Of a stretch of 64,000 bases of DNA, positions 10,641 to 18,015 are shown piece after piece (within the stretch, counting starts at the first letter, position 1; each line of letters begins with the position of its first letter). The position numbers were made by a program, and so were the translations under genes. The notes beneath the pieces are model-generated. The model had not been told where the DNA came from, searched no databases, and worked only from the letters and a program-made list of their open reading frames with translations. This stretch comes from Legionella sp. (GTDB lineage Bacteria; Pseudomonadota; Gammaproteobacteria; Legionellales; Legionellaceae). The stretch covers positions 218,195-282,194 of the forward strand of contig JARLJQ010000003.1 in the NCBI GenBank assembly GCA_031291115.1. Direction: 5' to 3'.

Positions 10641-12404
10641 TCAGGCTTGATTGATCACAATCATCTCATGATTGTTTTGTTGCGCTATTGGGTGTTTCTT
10701 GTTAAAAAAACGGGCATCCTCTAGTGGAAAATTTTTTGTGGATTCCAATACATTTTCCTCATCAAAATTGCTTTGGAAGCTATTAATTACTTCAATTGCG
10801 CTTGTATTTTTTTTCTTTATCGCACAATCCGAAGCACTTTTTCCAAACTTATTCTTGAGGCTTAAGCTCGCACCCTTATTAAGCAACGCTTCAAACAGTT
10901 CTTTTTTCCCATAAGTATGGTTTGAGCGACAAGCAATGTGTAATGGGGTATTTTTTTTAGAATCAAGACTATTAATAGAGTCAATATGTTTTGAATCCAT
11001 TAGTATGGCTGCGATACGTGTATGTCCCTTTCGACAGGCAATATGAAGTGGTGTAGCGCCTTTACTGTTTGCTTGGTTGATACCAATGCCTTCATGTTTC
11101 AATAACTCACGAACAACTTCATAATGCCCATTACGACATGCTGCATAAAGTGGTGTGATTCCCTCATTATCTGCTTGGTTGATATCAATGCCTTCCTGTT
11201 TCAATAACTCAAGAACCACTTCATAATGTCCATTATGGCATGCTGCATAAAGTGGTGTGATTCCCTTATTATCTGCTTGGTTTATATGGATATTTCCATG
11301 TTTTAATAACTCACGAACCATTTCAACATGCCCATTACGGCACGATGTATAAAGAGGAGTTACGTCATTATTATTTGCTTGATTAACATTAATGCCTTGC
11401 TGTTTCAATAACTCATGGACTACTTCAACATATCTATTTTGACATGCTATATAGAGAGGGGTGAGCCTATTATTGTTCGCGTGATTGATATTAATGTCTT
11501 GTTGTTTCAATAACTCACGGACCATCTCAAGCTGTCCATTTTGGCAGGCAATATAGAGTAAGCTCGTTTTATAATCGTCATACATCGTTACTAGTTCAGG
11601 TTTAATGGGGTATTTTTCATTAAATTTATCTAGTGCATTTTGGAGTGATTTTTGCTGCTTCTTTTCTATAAGAATCTGGGTATTAAAAACAGTGTAAGCA
11701 TGTTGTTTACAACAGAAAGAATAAAAAATACTCTCAGTAAGTAGCTCACTGTCCAATTCACGCGAGTAAGATGTATTTTTTGGGTGGCATGCAAAGTCAT
11801 TCGTATCTGTATACTGCCACTTTTTGTTTTTTGTATCATAGCGTAAATTCACAGTATGGTTGCTGTTGGATAGCATAATAGGAGCTGCTACTCCCTGTCC
11901 ATCCAATACCTGTTCCAAGTCCTTGATGTATGCGATTAAACTTTGTTTATCAAAAGCATAGGATTTATTCAAAGCAATGGAGATCTCTTTATTTTCTTGT
12001 TCCAATTTTTGAGAACGAACAAAGAAATAAATCTCTTGTATGTTGCCTTGCAAAATTGCATTTGTCGCAAATAAATCAACATGAAATCCTGGAGCCAAAT
12101 ATAATTCTATACCTTCATAAAAGGCAGGGATTTCAAGTAATGTTTTTGTTTCATCATCAAGGGTGGCAAATATTTTCCCTTTGGCGTAGTGACGCGCTTC
12201 TTCGATATCATTATTTAATTTTTTGAAGTCTTTATTGTATGACTCAATGAATTGCAGGCGATTAAAAAAAGTGTTTTGATCTTCCGCAAGAACGGCTTGG
12301 TTTAGCATTCCAGCAAAGCCTCGGCACAAACCATAGATTTCAAGTTTATAACCTAATGCTTGTCCCAGAGTTAATAAATCGGCATGAGTTAATTTTTTGC
12401 TCAT
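10641..12404 (-). CDS. Ankyrin-repeat protein with a possible Cys-His protease-like N-terminal domain (effector candidate)
   Basis: This 587-residue protein has no signal peptide. About residues 278-530 contain seven to eight ankyrin repeats, several nearly identical (GITPLYAACRNGHYEVVREL), pointing to recent in-frame amplification of a 34-35 codon unit. Residues 1-250 match no family I can name with certainty. However, YGLCRGFAGMLNQA with Cys27, SNHTVNLRYDTKNKKWQYTD with His183, and the nearby Asp200/Asp203 have the layout of papain-like (clan CA) domains seen in Legionella effectors. A lone minus-strand gene between convergent or independent neighbours, it has an acidic region before the C-terminus (FDEENVLES). 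The ankyrin part is certain; the catalytic assignment and Dot/Icm delivery are inference. Confidence 0.8.
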   Translation of the reverse strand: MSKKLTHADLLTLGQALGYKLEIYGLCRGFAGMLNQAVLAEDQNTFFNRLQFIESYNKDFKKLNNDIEEARHYAKGKIFATLDDETKTLLEIPAFYEGIELYLAPGFHVDLFATNAILQGNIQEIYFFVRSQKLEQENKEISIALNKSYAFDKQSLIAYIKDLEQVLDGQGVAAPIMLSNSNHTVNLRYDTKNKKWQYTDTNDFACHPKNTSYSRELDSELLTESIFYSFCCKQHAYTVFNTQILIEKKQQKSLQNALDKFNEKYPIKPELVTMYDDYKTSLLYIACQNGQLEMVRELLKQQDININHANNNRLTPLYIACQNRYVEVVHELLKQQGINVNQANNNDVTPLYTSCRNGHVEMVRELLKHGNIHINQADNKGITPLYAACHNGHYEVVLELLKQEGIDINQADNEGITPLYAACRNGHYEVVRELLKHEGIGINQANSKGATPLHIACRKGHTRIAAILMDSKHIDSINSLDSKKNTPLHIACRSNHTYGKKELFEALLNKGASLSLKNKFGKSASDCAIKKKNTSAIEVINSFQSNFDEENVLESTKNFPLEDARFFNKKHPIAQQNNHEMIVINQA

Positions 12405-12460
12405 CTAGCGTATTCCAAGGGTATTTGGACTGTATTTACCAGGAATAAGTTAACACAACT

Positions 12461-12522
12461 TTAGGGTCTGTTGACATTTCTACTGTCTTGGCTGAAATAG
12501 TGGAAATGTCAACAGACCCTAA
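12461..12522. repeat. Inverted repeat, MITE-like family with TAGGGTCTGTTGACATTTC ends
   Basis: Arms of 24 bases (12461-12484 and 12499-12522) match with one difference and enclose 14 bases. The arms start TTAGGGTCTGTTGACATTTC. A related, more decayed copy lies at 29954-30006, and a longer relative at 43049-43190 shares the inner sequence TTTCTACTRTCTTGGC. It lies between an ankyrin gene and an adenosine deaminase gene. Confidence 0.85.
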
Positions 12523-12577
12523 CAGGCTTTAATTCCAAATGCGTATTAGTGGAGATTAAAAGAGCTGTACGTCAAAA

Positions 12578-14059
12578 TCAATATTTGCGTTCAAAATCAG
12601 TCAATTTTTGCTCTAAATTCCACTGTAATTGTGCTTTCCTATTCATTTTAATGAAATTCAGGCAGCTGGGGGCTTTCAAATCATGGCATTCTGGAATTGG
12701 TTTTGCTGCAGCGGCAGCAGCCCAGATGCTTTTTCCAGGTAAAAATGCATAGGTAAGTGCATTTCTATTAATTTGCTTTAATTTGGGATAATCCAGACCA
12801 TGTCCGAGTACTGCCTCGACGTATTGAGAGGTTAAATCAGTACGTAATATGCCCTCATCATCAGTAGATAAAACAACAGGAACATGATGATCCAGATAGT
12901 AATTTAGTGGATGTGCGCGACCTGAAATGTTTAATATTTTCAGATTGCTAATCAGATTAATTTCCACCGCTTTATTGTGTGATGCCATGTAGTCTAAAGT
13001 ACCTTTTGCATCATTTTCATAGGCAATAGCTACTCCATGCCCAATTCTTTGCGCTTGCCCAGTCATAAGTGCATCATGAATATGGTAGTTCAATTCCTCA
13101 GGTACGACGTTTTCCTGAGTGATTTCTCCTGCATGCAGAGCAATATTAACGTTGGGGTAGATTTGGTGAAGGTATTGATACATCTGCATTTGTTTGCGGT
13201 AATCACGTAAAGAGATAATACCGTCTTCAGGTTGCACCAGATTAACGCCAATTAAATGGCCGCCTTTAGCTTGAGATTGAGTTACTGCTTCAAACGCATT
13301 GAGTGTTTGCGCAAAGAGGTTATCTGGTTCTTGTTCTCTTAATGAATAATAGAGAAAGTTCACGCTTACCTGGCAATTCGCTGCCTGAGGGTTTACGGAG
13401 CATCCTAATTTCTCACGAGCTTTTTTAAACAGCTGCTCTGTTTCTTCTGCGGTGTGAGAGATATTTGTTTGAAATTCTGTATTAGCTAATAATAATTGAC
13501 GTTTTTCAGCGAAAGAGGGCGTCTTTTTTAATAAAGCACCAAAGGCAAGTGAGTTAGCATTATCCGGTAAAATCATTAACTCCATATACTGTTCTTGCTG
13601 ATTTGCGGCGCGTCTTACTACATCAGCAACCAATTCGGGTGAATGATCAACGACTATCGGCATGAATTTAAGAAAGCTATTAAAGAAATGATCATGTCCT
13701 GATACTGCACTGGGAACAAAATCTTTCATTGACCAACTACGTATTGTATTAGCGTACAACTCAGGTTGATTGAGCAGTTCTTTAACTAAAACACCAGAAC
13801 AAAGTTTAGTATGGCTTAAAGCATAGGTTTCTGTATTTAAACAATAATCACCTTTAGAAGCCAGTCCTAGCATGGTTTCAGGAGAGGAACCACCTGCTAG
13901 ATGATAATGTAATTCCCCGCCTTTAGGCATGACTTTAAAAAACTCATACAGAGCATTGGGATTATTTTTAATTTGGTCAAAATGGGATTGGACGCTGGCC
14001 TGTGCCTGAGAAAAGACGCTAAGACTCATGAGGCACAAAATTGACTTAATAAGATTCAT
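12578..14059 (-). CDS. Secreted adenosine deaminase-family protein
   Basis: The 493-residue protein has a Sec signal (MNLIKSILCLMSLSVFSQAQA). It then resembles the ADGF/CECR1-like branch of adenosine deaminases, which turn adenosine into inosine with a zinc ion. Visible metal and active-site motifs are GGELHYHLAGG (His51, His53), NIALHAGEIT (His and Glu), RIGHGVAIAYE and VVLSTDDEGILRTDLTSQY (Asp pair). The spacing fits the family, and the length is longer than cytosolic Add. An export signal in a gene near a secreted NTPDase suggests extracytoplasmic nucleoside processing. Exact substrate specificity is not provable from sequence; other nucleoside or aminodeoxyfutalosine deaminases are alternatives. 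Confidence 0.88.
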   Translation of the reverse strand: MNLIKSILCLMSLSVFSQAQASVQSHFDQIKNNPNALYEFFKVMPKGGELHYHLAGGSSPETMLGLASKGDYCLNTETYALSHTKLCSGVLVKELLNQPELYANTIRSWSMKDFVPSAVSGHDHFFNSFLKFMPIVVDHSPELVADVVRRAANQQEQYMELMILPDNANSLAFGALLKKTPSFAEKRQLLLANTEFQTNISHTAEETEQLFKKAREKLGCSVNPQAANCQVSVNFLYYSLREQEPDNLFAQTLNAFEAVTQSQAKGGHLIGVNLVQPEDGIISLRDYRKQMQMYQYLHQIYPNVNIALHAGEITQENVVPEELNYHIHDALMTGQAQRIGHGVAIAYENDAKGTLDYMASHNKAVEINLISNLKILNISGRAHPLNYYLDHHVPVVLSTDDEGILRTDLTSQYVEAVLGHGLDYPKLKQINRNALTYAFLPGKSIWAAAAAAKPIPECHDLKAPSCLNFIKMNRKAQLQWNLEQKLTDFERKY

Positions 14060-14132
14060 ATTGATTTGCCCATTATCATTTGGATGTGAATTATCTCATA
14101 ATTTTCGTTAAATCCCAATGGATTTTTGGGGG

Positions 14133-14216
14133 CGTCATCCAGAGCGTAGCGAAAGATCTCCTGAAGGCAGCTCAGTTCCATGTGAAGGGAGTCTTTCGGC
14201 TGTACTCCGTATGACG
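14133..14216. repeat. REP-like inverted repeat, GTCATCCAGAGCG family (degenerate copy)
   Basis: It starts CGTCATCCAGAGCGTAGCGA and ends in a partly matching reverse complement (...TACTCCGTATGACG). The two arms have diverged more than in other copies. It lies between two divergent genes, so promoters for both must sit around it. Small open frames across it (for example 14118-14303) are artefacts of the repeat. Confidence 0.8.
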
Positions 14217-14310
14217 ATATTTGTGGTGTGGCACGGAAAAAAACAGCAAGCATTGTATTTAAATTTCATTTATAGCAAAATAATTTTCTTCCTATCTAAT
14301 TAAGACAACT

Positions 14311-15039
14311 ATGACTACTTTTAGCTCAAAATTTTATACAGTTCTAGGTGCTTTCGCAGTCTTTATGATGTCTGTGAGTACTGTTGGTGCACATGATGTG
14401 GCAAGTCCTGCAAAAAAAACGATTAATATCGGTATTTACGCCCAATTTTCTGAAAAATCAGCATTTATCGGCAGAAATATATTAGGAGCAATGGAAATCG
14501 CGCGAGAGCAATTAGCTTCTTCTGATATTCATTATGAATTTTACACCTTGGATACGCTCACCAATAAGGCAAACGCTTCGGATACCTTACAAAAATTTAT
14601 TGATGTGAATCAGATTAATGTCTTGGTAACCGAAGGTGCTGATAGTGACGCGTTGATTGCTCCCTTGGCTAAAAAAAATGGCTTGATTCATTTTTGCATG
14701 GGTAATGACGCCGCTATAGCCGATGGGGAAAATAATTTTTTGGCACAAAGTCCTAATCACCAGCGTGCTGCGAATTTAACTACTGTGATGAACCCTGAAT
14801 TTGTTGCTCAATTTAAACAGGATTATTCCAGCTATCCAGTTACTGAGGCGGGTTATGCCTTTGATATTTTCCATCTGGTGCATCAGAGTGCTCTGATTGC
14901 GATGAAAACGGATTCTCATTTTTCCAGTCAAGCAATGGCTACTCATTTATTAGCTTTGGAATCTGGAACAGGGGTAATGGGAGCTTATAGTGTGGGTAAA
15001 AAAGGTGTTTCTTATAAAAAAGAAACATTAACCGCATAA
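14311..15039 (+). CDS. Shortened periplasmic binding protein-like (type 1 fold), probable internal deletion
   Basis: The 242-residue product has a signal peptide (residues 1-27, ending VGAHD). It begins like branched-chain amino-acid-binding proteins (KKTINIGIYAQFSEKSAFIGRN, INVLVTEGADSDALIAPLAKK). After about residue 159 it jumps directly to a typical C-terminal segment (NPEFVAQFKQDYSSYPVTEAGYAFD..., then GTGVMGAYSVGKKGVSYKK). Family members are usually about 350-400 residues; the middle of lobe 2 (roughly 110-130 residues) seems missing. The frame is open, so this is either a decaying gene with an in-frame deletion or a reshaped small binding protein. No ABC permease or ATPase genes lie nearby. 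Confidence 0.72.
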   Translation: MTTFSSKFYTVLGAFAVFMMSVSTVGAHDVASPAKKTINIGIYAQFSEKSAFIGRNILGAMEIAREQLASSDIHYEFYTLDTLTNKANASDTLQKFIDVNQINVLVTEGADSDALIAPLAKKNGLIHFCMGNDAAIADGENNFLAQSPNHQRAANLTTVMNPEFVAQFKQDYSSYPVTEAGYAFDIFHLVHQSALIAMKTDSHFSSQAMATHLLALESGTGVMGAYSVGKKGVSYKKETLTA

Positions 15040-15055
15040 GCAAATCCCTAAAATA

Positions 15056-15081
15056 CCAATTGGGCCATAAGGCCCAATTGG
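15056..15081. terminator. Bidirectional hairpin terminator between convergent genes
   Basis: Perfect 11-base arms CCAATTGGGCC and GGCCCAATTGG flank ATAA, with A/T-rich sequence on both sides. It separates the binding-protein gene (plus) from the convergent ctpA (minus), so it probably ends both transcripts. Confidence 0.7.
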
Positions 15082-15105
15082 ATATTCTTTATAACAGCAT
15101 TTACC

Positions 15106-16449
15106 TTATTTATTAGCGGCTAAAGACATCCCTTCCAATACAGTTAAAGCCGCATAGAGTTGGTAGTCATTATGTAATAAATCTTCAGGCTGTGCCGCTT
15201 TAGGATTTTTTACTGCAATTTTTTCAGCATTATTCTTATTAATTAAGTGCCCGCTTAAATCTGCTTCACTAAATCCAGTAGCATTAGATTGTTTTGTTGC
15301 AGTCTTAGGGATTTCAAGCTCGTTTACTACGATATCAGGAACAATCCCTTTTGCTTGGATGGACGTACCTGATGGAGTGTAGTACAGAGCTGTAGTTAAT
15401 TTGATCCCTGTTTTTTCATCAAGTGGTAATACTGTTTGCACCGATCCTTTACCAAAGCTTGTAGTACCCAGAACAAGGGCGCGTTTATTATCTTTTAGCG
15501 CTCCAGCTACAATTTCAGCAGCGGAAGCCGAGCCATTATTAATTAATACTATCATTGGTGCATCATCTAATACGTCAATCCCTTTAGCTAAGGCTGTAAA
15601 GTCAGAGCCAGGCAGACGCCCTTTAGTAGAAACGATTTTTTCTGGTTTGCCTGATTTATCTTTGCCAAGAAATGAATCAGAAACCTGAATGGCTGAATCA
15701 AGTAAGCCTCCTGGGTTGTTTCTTAAATCCAGGATTAAGCCTTTTAATTTACCACCAGATTGTTGCTTTAAACGGTCAATAGCTTGCAGCATGTCTTTTC
15801 CAGTTAATGCTTGGAATTGAGTTAAACGGATGTAAGCATAACCAGGGCTGAGTAATTTGCTTTGTACGCTTTTGATTTGGATGACTTCACGGATTAAATC
15901 AAAAGTTAAAGCTTTATTTACCCCTTTGCGTAATACAGTCAGCTCAATAGTGCTGCCAGATTTGCCGCGCATCAAGTTCACCGCATCTTTAAGAGATAAA
16001 CCTTGTACTGATTCTTTACCTAATTTAATGATGTAATCACCTGATTTGATTCCTGCTTTAAAGGCCGGTGTGTCCACCAGGGGAGTCACTACTTTTACAA
16101 CACCGTCTTCCATGGTTACTTCGAGGCCTAGGCCACCAAATTCACCACTTGTAGAGGTTTGCAGTTCTTTAAATTCTTCTTCATCAAGGTAGCTGGAGTG
16201 AGGATCAAGCCCGCTGAGCATGCCACGTATTGCATTATCAAACAGTTCTTTATCGTCTGTAGGTTTTACATAATATTTTTTAATCTCACCTATAGCATTA
16301 GAAAAACGTTGCACGTCCTCTAAAGGAACTGCTTTAGAGTTGGATTGTTCCTCATGAGCTTCAGCAGCGATAACGGCCGTCAGAGGTAACAGTAGTGCCA
16401 TTGCATACACTATTGCCAGCTTGCGTGGATATAGTCTTCTTATCAACAT
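15106..16449 (-). CDS. ctpA: Carboxy-terminal processing protease (S41 family, CtpA/Prc-like)
   Basis: A periplasmic serine protease that trims C-termini of envelope proteins. The 447-residue protein has an N-terminal membrane/signal segment (about 9-30) and a PDZ domain near 100-180 (FGGLGLEVTMEDG, GIKSGDYIIKLGKESVQGLS). The S41 core has DLRNNPGGLL, NNGSASAAEIVAGAL with probable catalytic Ser309, and TSFGKGSVQ with Lys334, at the normal 25-residue distance. It follows gpmI and the EnvC-like gene on the minus strand, an order (gpmI-envC-ctp) common in gammaproteobacteria. The gap of 168 bases upstream may carry its own promoter. Confidence 0.93.
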   Translation of the reverse strand: MLIRRLYPRKLAIVYAMALLLPLTAVIAAEAHEEQSNSKAVPLEDVQRFSNAIGEIKKYYVKPTDDKELFDNAIRGMLSGLDPHSSYLDEEEFKELQTSTSGEFGGLGLEVTMEDGVVKVVTPLVDTPAFKAGIKSGDYIIKLGKESVQGLSLKDAVNLMRGKSGSTIELTVLRKGVNKALTFDLIREVIQIKSVQSKLLSPGYAYIRLTQFQALTGKDMLQAIDRLKQQSGGKLKGLILDLRNNPGGLLDSAIQVSDSFLGKDKSGKPEKIVSTKGRLPGSDFTALAKGIDVLDDAPMIVLINNGSASAAEIVAGALKDNKRALVLGTTSFGKGSVQTVLPLDEKTGIKLTTALYYTPSGTSIQAKGIVPDIVVNELEIPKTATKQSNATGFSEADLSGHLINKNNAEKIAVKNPKAAQPEDLLHNDYQLYAALTVLEGMSLAANK

Positions 16450-16617
16450 AGCGATCTCCTCAGATGCTGGCCTAACAAAAGCCGGTCTTCTCTATTTTTA
16501 TAATTATTGAAATGCAATTTAAGTGCCAGAGTGAGGGCAATTACTTTTTTTTGTCTGTTTATTGAGTTGCATTGACTCAATTCCAGCTTCTTTAAAAAAT
16601 AATTTGGGTGGTACGCC

Positions 16618-18015
16618 TTAAGCTCGGGACAACCAACCAAGAGGAGGAATTGCCTTTCCTCGTAGTCTTATTTCAAAGTATAGACCGTTTTGTTTAATTC
16701 CGCCGCTATGGCCAACACTGGCGATTTGCTCGCTCTGGCGCACGCTTTGCCCCTTTCTTTTGAAGAGTGACTCGTTATGTGCATAGAGGGTCATATAGCC
16801 TTGACCATGATCAATAATCAGCAATAATCCATAACCTTTAAGCCAATCACTAAATACTACTTTTCCGGGGTATACGGCAGTAACTACGGCACCTTCTTCG
16901 GCAAAAAATGTCACTCCCTGATTCATTTTTTGTAAGGATCTACTCTGGGTCTGCACCGGGAGCGGCAATTTCTTGTGCATTTGATTAAAGGGCTTGCTCG
17001 CCTGAGTCACACTTTGCTGTGATAATGTATGTAAAAGGGAGCCTAAATTCTCTTTATTCTTTTGTACTTCATCCAAAATATGCTGTTTGTCTTGAATTTC
17101 ATTATTTAAGGATTTGATTACGGTGGTATGATAGTTTTTATTTTGTTCCAGTAATTTTTGATGTTGGGTCATTTCAGTTTTAAATTGTTGATTAGCAAGC
17201 AGCTCATTTTTTAAGACTTCTTTACTTTCATTAATGGCGCTGCGCGTTGTGTCTATTTGTTTAATAAGTTCCTGGCGGGATTTCACAATGTATTGATAGT
17301 AGGTAAGAATCCTGCTTACGGCATAGGGATCATCTTGGTTTAATAACCATTTTAACGGCTGATACTCACCCATTTGATAACGAGCACGTATGTGACGGGC
17401 TAATAATTGTTGCTGCGTTATTAGCTCTTGATTCAGCTGGTTTACCTGATTTTGCAGGCTACTTATTTTATTGGCTTTATTGTTTATATTGCTCTGAATT
17501 GTACGCAAATCACGAATTCCGGTGCCAATTTGTTTCTCAGTGGCGGATAATTCTTTATTTAAAACACCACGTTTATCCTGTGCGGAATTTAATGTTTGTT
17601 TTAGGTTATTAATTTGAGCATTTAACTGTTTTAGTTTGGATTGAGTTTGTTGCATCTCAGAGGACTTGGCATGAAGTGTCATGCTAAAGAGTAAGCAAAG
17701 GCTTAGAAGCAACAATCGTCGTCTAGAGTACCGCGAAGGCTCTTTTGAATGTGGTAGAGGAGTTCCTTCGACTACGCTCTGGATGACGATATTCCTTAAT
17801 TTAACGTGAGTTTCGGATAAGAGGGTGATTAGATTTACCACTTCCCGCAGAACCGTTCGTGCTGAGGAGGCGTTTACGCCGTCTCGAAGCATTCGCACAG
17901 GGTTATAGTCTTGATGCAGATGCTTCGAGACGTCGCTATTGCTCCTCCTCAGCACGAACGGAGAGAGGTAAAGACGGGATTTAATGGCAGCAGACATATC
18001 GCTACTCATGAGCAT
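16618..18015 (-). CDS. envC: EnvC-like murein hydrolase activator; N-terminal coding region composed of repeat elements
   Basis: The core is an EnvC-type protein: signal-like hydrophobic stretch (residues 101-117, LLLLSLCLLFSMTLHA), a long coiled coil (about 120-330), and a C-terminal LytM/M23 domain (GAVVTAVYPGKVVFSDWLKG, LLIIDHGQGYMTLYAHNESL). The domain lacks the zinc-ligand HxH, reading GLYFEIRLRG, which fits a non-catalytic activator of division amidases. The open frame begins at ATG 18015, overlapping the gpmI stop by 14 bases. However, residues about 17-100 are encoded by two inverted-repeat elements (17853-17961 and 17718-17788). The true start is therefore uncertain: a downstream GTG/TTG is possible, or the repeat-encoded RYSRRR supplies the signal's basic end. 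Confidence 0.8.
   Translation of the reverse strand: MLMSSDMSAAIKSRLYLSPFVLRRSNSDVSKHLHQDYNPVRMLRDGVNASSARTVLREVVNLITLLSETHVKLRNIVIQSVVEGTPLPHSKEPSRYSRRRLLLLSLCLLFSMTLHAKSSEMQQTQSKLKQLNAQINNLKQTLNSAQDKRGVLNKELSATEKQIGTGIRDLRTIQSNINNKANKISSLQNQVNQLNQELITQQQLLARHIRARYQMGEYQPLKWLLNQDDPYAVSRILTYYQYIVKSRQELIKQIDTTRSAINESKEVLKNELLANQQFKTEMTQHQKLLEQNKNYHTTVIKSLNNEIQDKQHILDEVQKNKENLGSLLHTLSQQSVTQASKPFNQMHKKLPLPVQTQSRSLQKMNQGVTFFAEEGAVVTAVYPGKVVFSDWLKGYGLLLIIDHGQGYMTLYAHNESLFKRKGQSVRQSEQIASVGHSGGIKQNGLYFEIRLRGKAIPPLGWLSRA
17718..17788. repeat. REP-like element of the GTCATCCAGAGCG family inside the EnvC-like frame
   Basis: The right arm (plus strand) ends ACGCTCTGGATGACG at 17788 and the left arm starts CGTCGTCTAGAGTACCGCGA at 17718, so a whole diverged copy is present. 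Read on the minus strand it encodes part of the N-terminus of the EnvC-like frame, including three arginines directly before the hydrophobic stretch. Confidence 0.8.
17853..17961. repeat. Inverted-repeat element, CCGTTCGTGCTGAGGAGG family, copy 1
   Basis: Terminal arms CCGTTCGTGCTGAGGAGG and its exact reverse complement lie at 17853-17870 and 17944-17961. Inner sub-arms around GTCTCGAAGCA also pair. A second, more diverged member is at 58811-58916. It is read through in frame by the EnvC-like ORF without a stop codon. Confidence 0.88.

Noticed and set aside
12461..12522. Possible CRISPR or phage attachment site signal from repeated motifs
   Set aside because: The repeats are inverted, single and dispersed, not direct repeats with uniform spacers; there are no cas or integrase genes in the window.
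14118..14303. Short frames on both strands over the repeat at 14133
   Set aside because: They contain translated repeat arms (for example GRHPERSERSPEG) seen wherever this repeat family occurs; such products are a classic annotation artefact.
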